Made by a program: the position numbers and the translations under genes
Assembly (NCBI RefSeq): GCF_020535545.1
Contig: NZ_CP084752.1
Location: 930,001-994,000, forward strand
Reading direction: 5' to 3'
DNA length: 64,000 bases
DNA from: Roseateles sp. XES5
GTDB taxonomy: Bacteria; Pseudomonadota; Alphaproteobacteria; Rhizobiales; Rhizobiaceae
In this document: in pieces, positions 63,236-64,000 of the stretch
Numbering within the stretch: the first letter of the stretch is position 1
Layout: the number at the start of each line of letters is the position of its first letter
Notes under the pieces: model-generated
Databases searched by the model: none
What the model saw: the letters and a program-made list of their open reading frames with translations, nothing else
Told to the model about the DNA's origin: nothing

Positions 63236-64000
63236 ATGAACGACATGCTGAAGACGACACCGGATTTTTCCACAGAGACTGCTGCCGCGCTGCTTTCCGA
63301 GCACTATGGATTGGCGGGTGCGCTCTCGCCGCTCGCCAGCGAGCGGGATCAGAATTTCAAGGTAGAATCGCCGGCCGGCTCCTTCATCCTGAAGATCGTC
63401 AATGCTGCCGAACCGGAAGTGGAAAGCGACTTCCAGACGGCTCTGCTGGCGCATATCGGCACCCATGCGGGCGACCTGCCGGTGCCGCATATCCGCCCGA
63501 CGGTGAGGGGCGAAAGCCTTGCCCGCGTGACGAGCCCCGACGGCGTCGGCCACCGCATCCGGCTGGTGAGCTGGGTCGATGGTCAGCCGCTCGCCGAGAC
63601 GGAGCGTAGCGACGCCGCGCTCGAATCCCTTGGCCGTATGCTCGGCCGGTTCGACGGGGCGCTGAAAGGCTTCATGCATCCCGGCGCGCTGCGCGATCTC
63701 GACTGGGACATCCGCAAGGCCGGCCGTTCGGCCGAGCGGCTGCGCCATGTCGCGGCGGCCGAAGACCGCGCGCTGCTGGAGCGGTTCCTTGCGCGCTTCA
63801 CGGCGCTCGAACAGCGCCTTGCGACATTGCGGGCCGCCGTCATCCACAACGACGCCAACGACTGGAACGTGCTGGTCGATGCGGCCGACCATGACCGCAT
63901 CTCCGGCCTCATCGATTTCGGCGACGCGCTCTATTCGCCGCTGATTGCGGAAGTCGCCATCGCCGCCGCCTATGCCGGTCTCGACCATGCCGACCCCATT
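63236..64000 (+). CDS. Aminoglycoside-phosphotransferase-fold protein, 3' truncated
   Basis: 255 codons are visible in an open frame that runs off the window. It starts MNDMLKTTPDFSTETAAALL, has FKVESPAGSFILKI as the nucleotide-binding strand, and carries the kinase-like HNDANDWNVLVD (H-x-D-x4-N) and LIDFGDALYSPL motifs of the APH family. In Rhizobiales such a domain is often the N-terminus of a large fusion with a peptidase and class III aminotransferase; whether that is so here lies beyond the edge. A divergent Lrp gene suggests an amino-acid-linked role. Confidence 0.8.
   Translation, partial: MNDMLKTTPDFSTETAAALLSEHYGLAGALSPLASERDQNFKVESPAGSFILKIVNAAEPEVESDFQTALLAHIGTHAGDLPVPHIRPTVRGESLARVTSPDGVGHRIRLVSWVDGQPLAETERSDAALESLGRMLGRFDGALKGFMHPGALRDLDWDIRKAGRSAERLRHVAAAEDRALLERFLARFTALEQRLATLRAAVIHNDANDWNVLVDAADHDRISGLIDFGDALYSPLIAEVAIAAAYAGLDHADPI

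Noticed and set aside
1..64000. CRISPR arrays, tRNA or rRNA genes, prophage or insertion sequences
   Set aside because: No regularly spaced direct repeats, no tRNA-like clover leaf and no transposase, integrase or phage structural motifs were seen on reading.

Overview
The window reads as a chromosomal segment of an alphaproteobacterium of the Rhizobiales, most likely a member of the Rhizobiaceae (Sinorhizobium/Rhizobium/Shinella/Agrobacterium group). The evidence is the high GC content with strong third-position bias, the rkp-type capsule genes, a DUF1127 gene next to CCUCCUCCC-loop small RNAs, an alternative-spermidine (carboxynorspermidine) pathway and the general gene content. The species cannot be fixed from sequence reading alone. 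No rRNA, tRNA, CRISPR array, insertion sequence or prophage was seen.

Layout. 1-3.4 kb: the 3' end of an HNH nuclease gene, a DUF3597 gene, and an XRE-cupin regulator divergent from an omega-amino-acid:pyruvate aminotransferase. 3.4-6.5 kb: a molybdate module, with a short ModE-type regulator facing modC-modB-modA and an AT-rich palindrome resembling a ModE box upstream of modA. 6.5-18.8 kb: an accessory chemosensory cluster with a soluble MCP-like protein on one strand and STAS-cheY-cheA-cheW-mcp-mcp-cheW-cheR-cheB on the other, followed by a ParA-type ATPase. The two mcp genes share a block of about 380 bp that reads as identical.

18.8-19.4 kb holds four tandem hairpins, each with the same nonamer in its loop (CCUCCUCCC on the minus strand), downstream of a small DUF1127 gene. 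This is the cuckoo/CcsR type of anti-Shine-Dalgarno small RNA locus. 19.5-24 kb: a second aminotransferase/XRE-cupin pair, a ChrA chromate transporter, and an ArsR-SRPBCC-GFA operon. 24-30 kb: a dimethylglycine-dehydrogenase-like flavoenzyme, a cytosine-deaminase-like amidohydrolase, and two overlapping lipoprotein L,D-transpeptidases. 30-34 kb: a metal-resistance module with a ZntR-like MerR regulator, an SCO1 protein and a Zn/Cd P-type ATPase that carries a one-base frameshift and has a perfect MerR-type operator. 34-36.6 kb: carboxynorspermidine decarboxylase and dehydrogenase behind a long leader that looks structured. 36.6-48.3 kb: a LysR regulator, a Tat-exported amidohydrolase, a Gre-family/VOC pair, a MacAB-type exporter, an RNA pseudouridine synthase, PrmB, and a MarR/secreted protein/redoxin/MOSC group.

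48.3-62.4 kb (minus strand) is an rkp-1-like capsule region: export lipoprotein, LTA-synthase-like sulfatase-fold membrane protein, KpsS/C-like protein, a 7.4-kb reducing type I PKS/FAS (rkpA), an alpha-oxoamine synthase (rkpG) and a short-chain reductase (rkpH). The last three have the same enzyme types as the fungal sphinganine-analogue (fumonisin/AAL) pathway, which suggests an amino-alcohol lipid for capsule anchoring. The window closes with an Lrp/AsnC regulator divergent from the truncated N-terminus of an aminoglycoside-phosphotransferase-fold gene.
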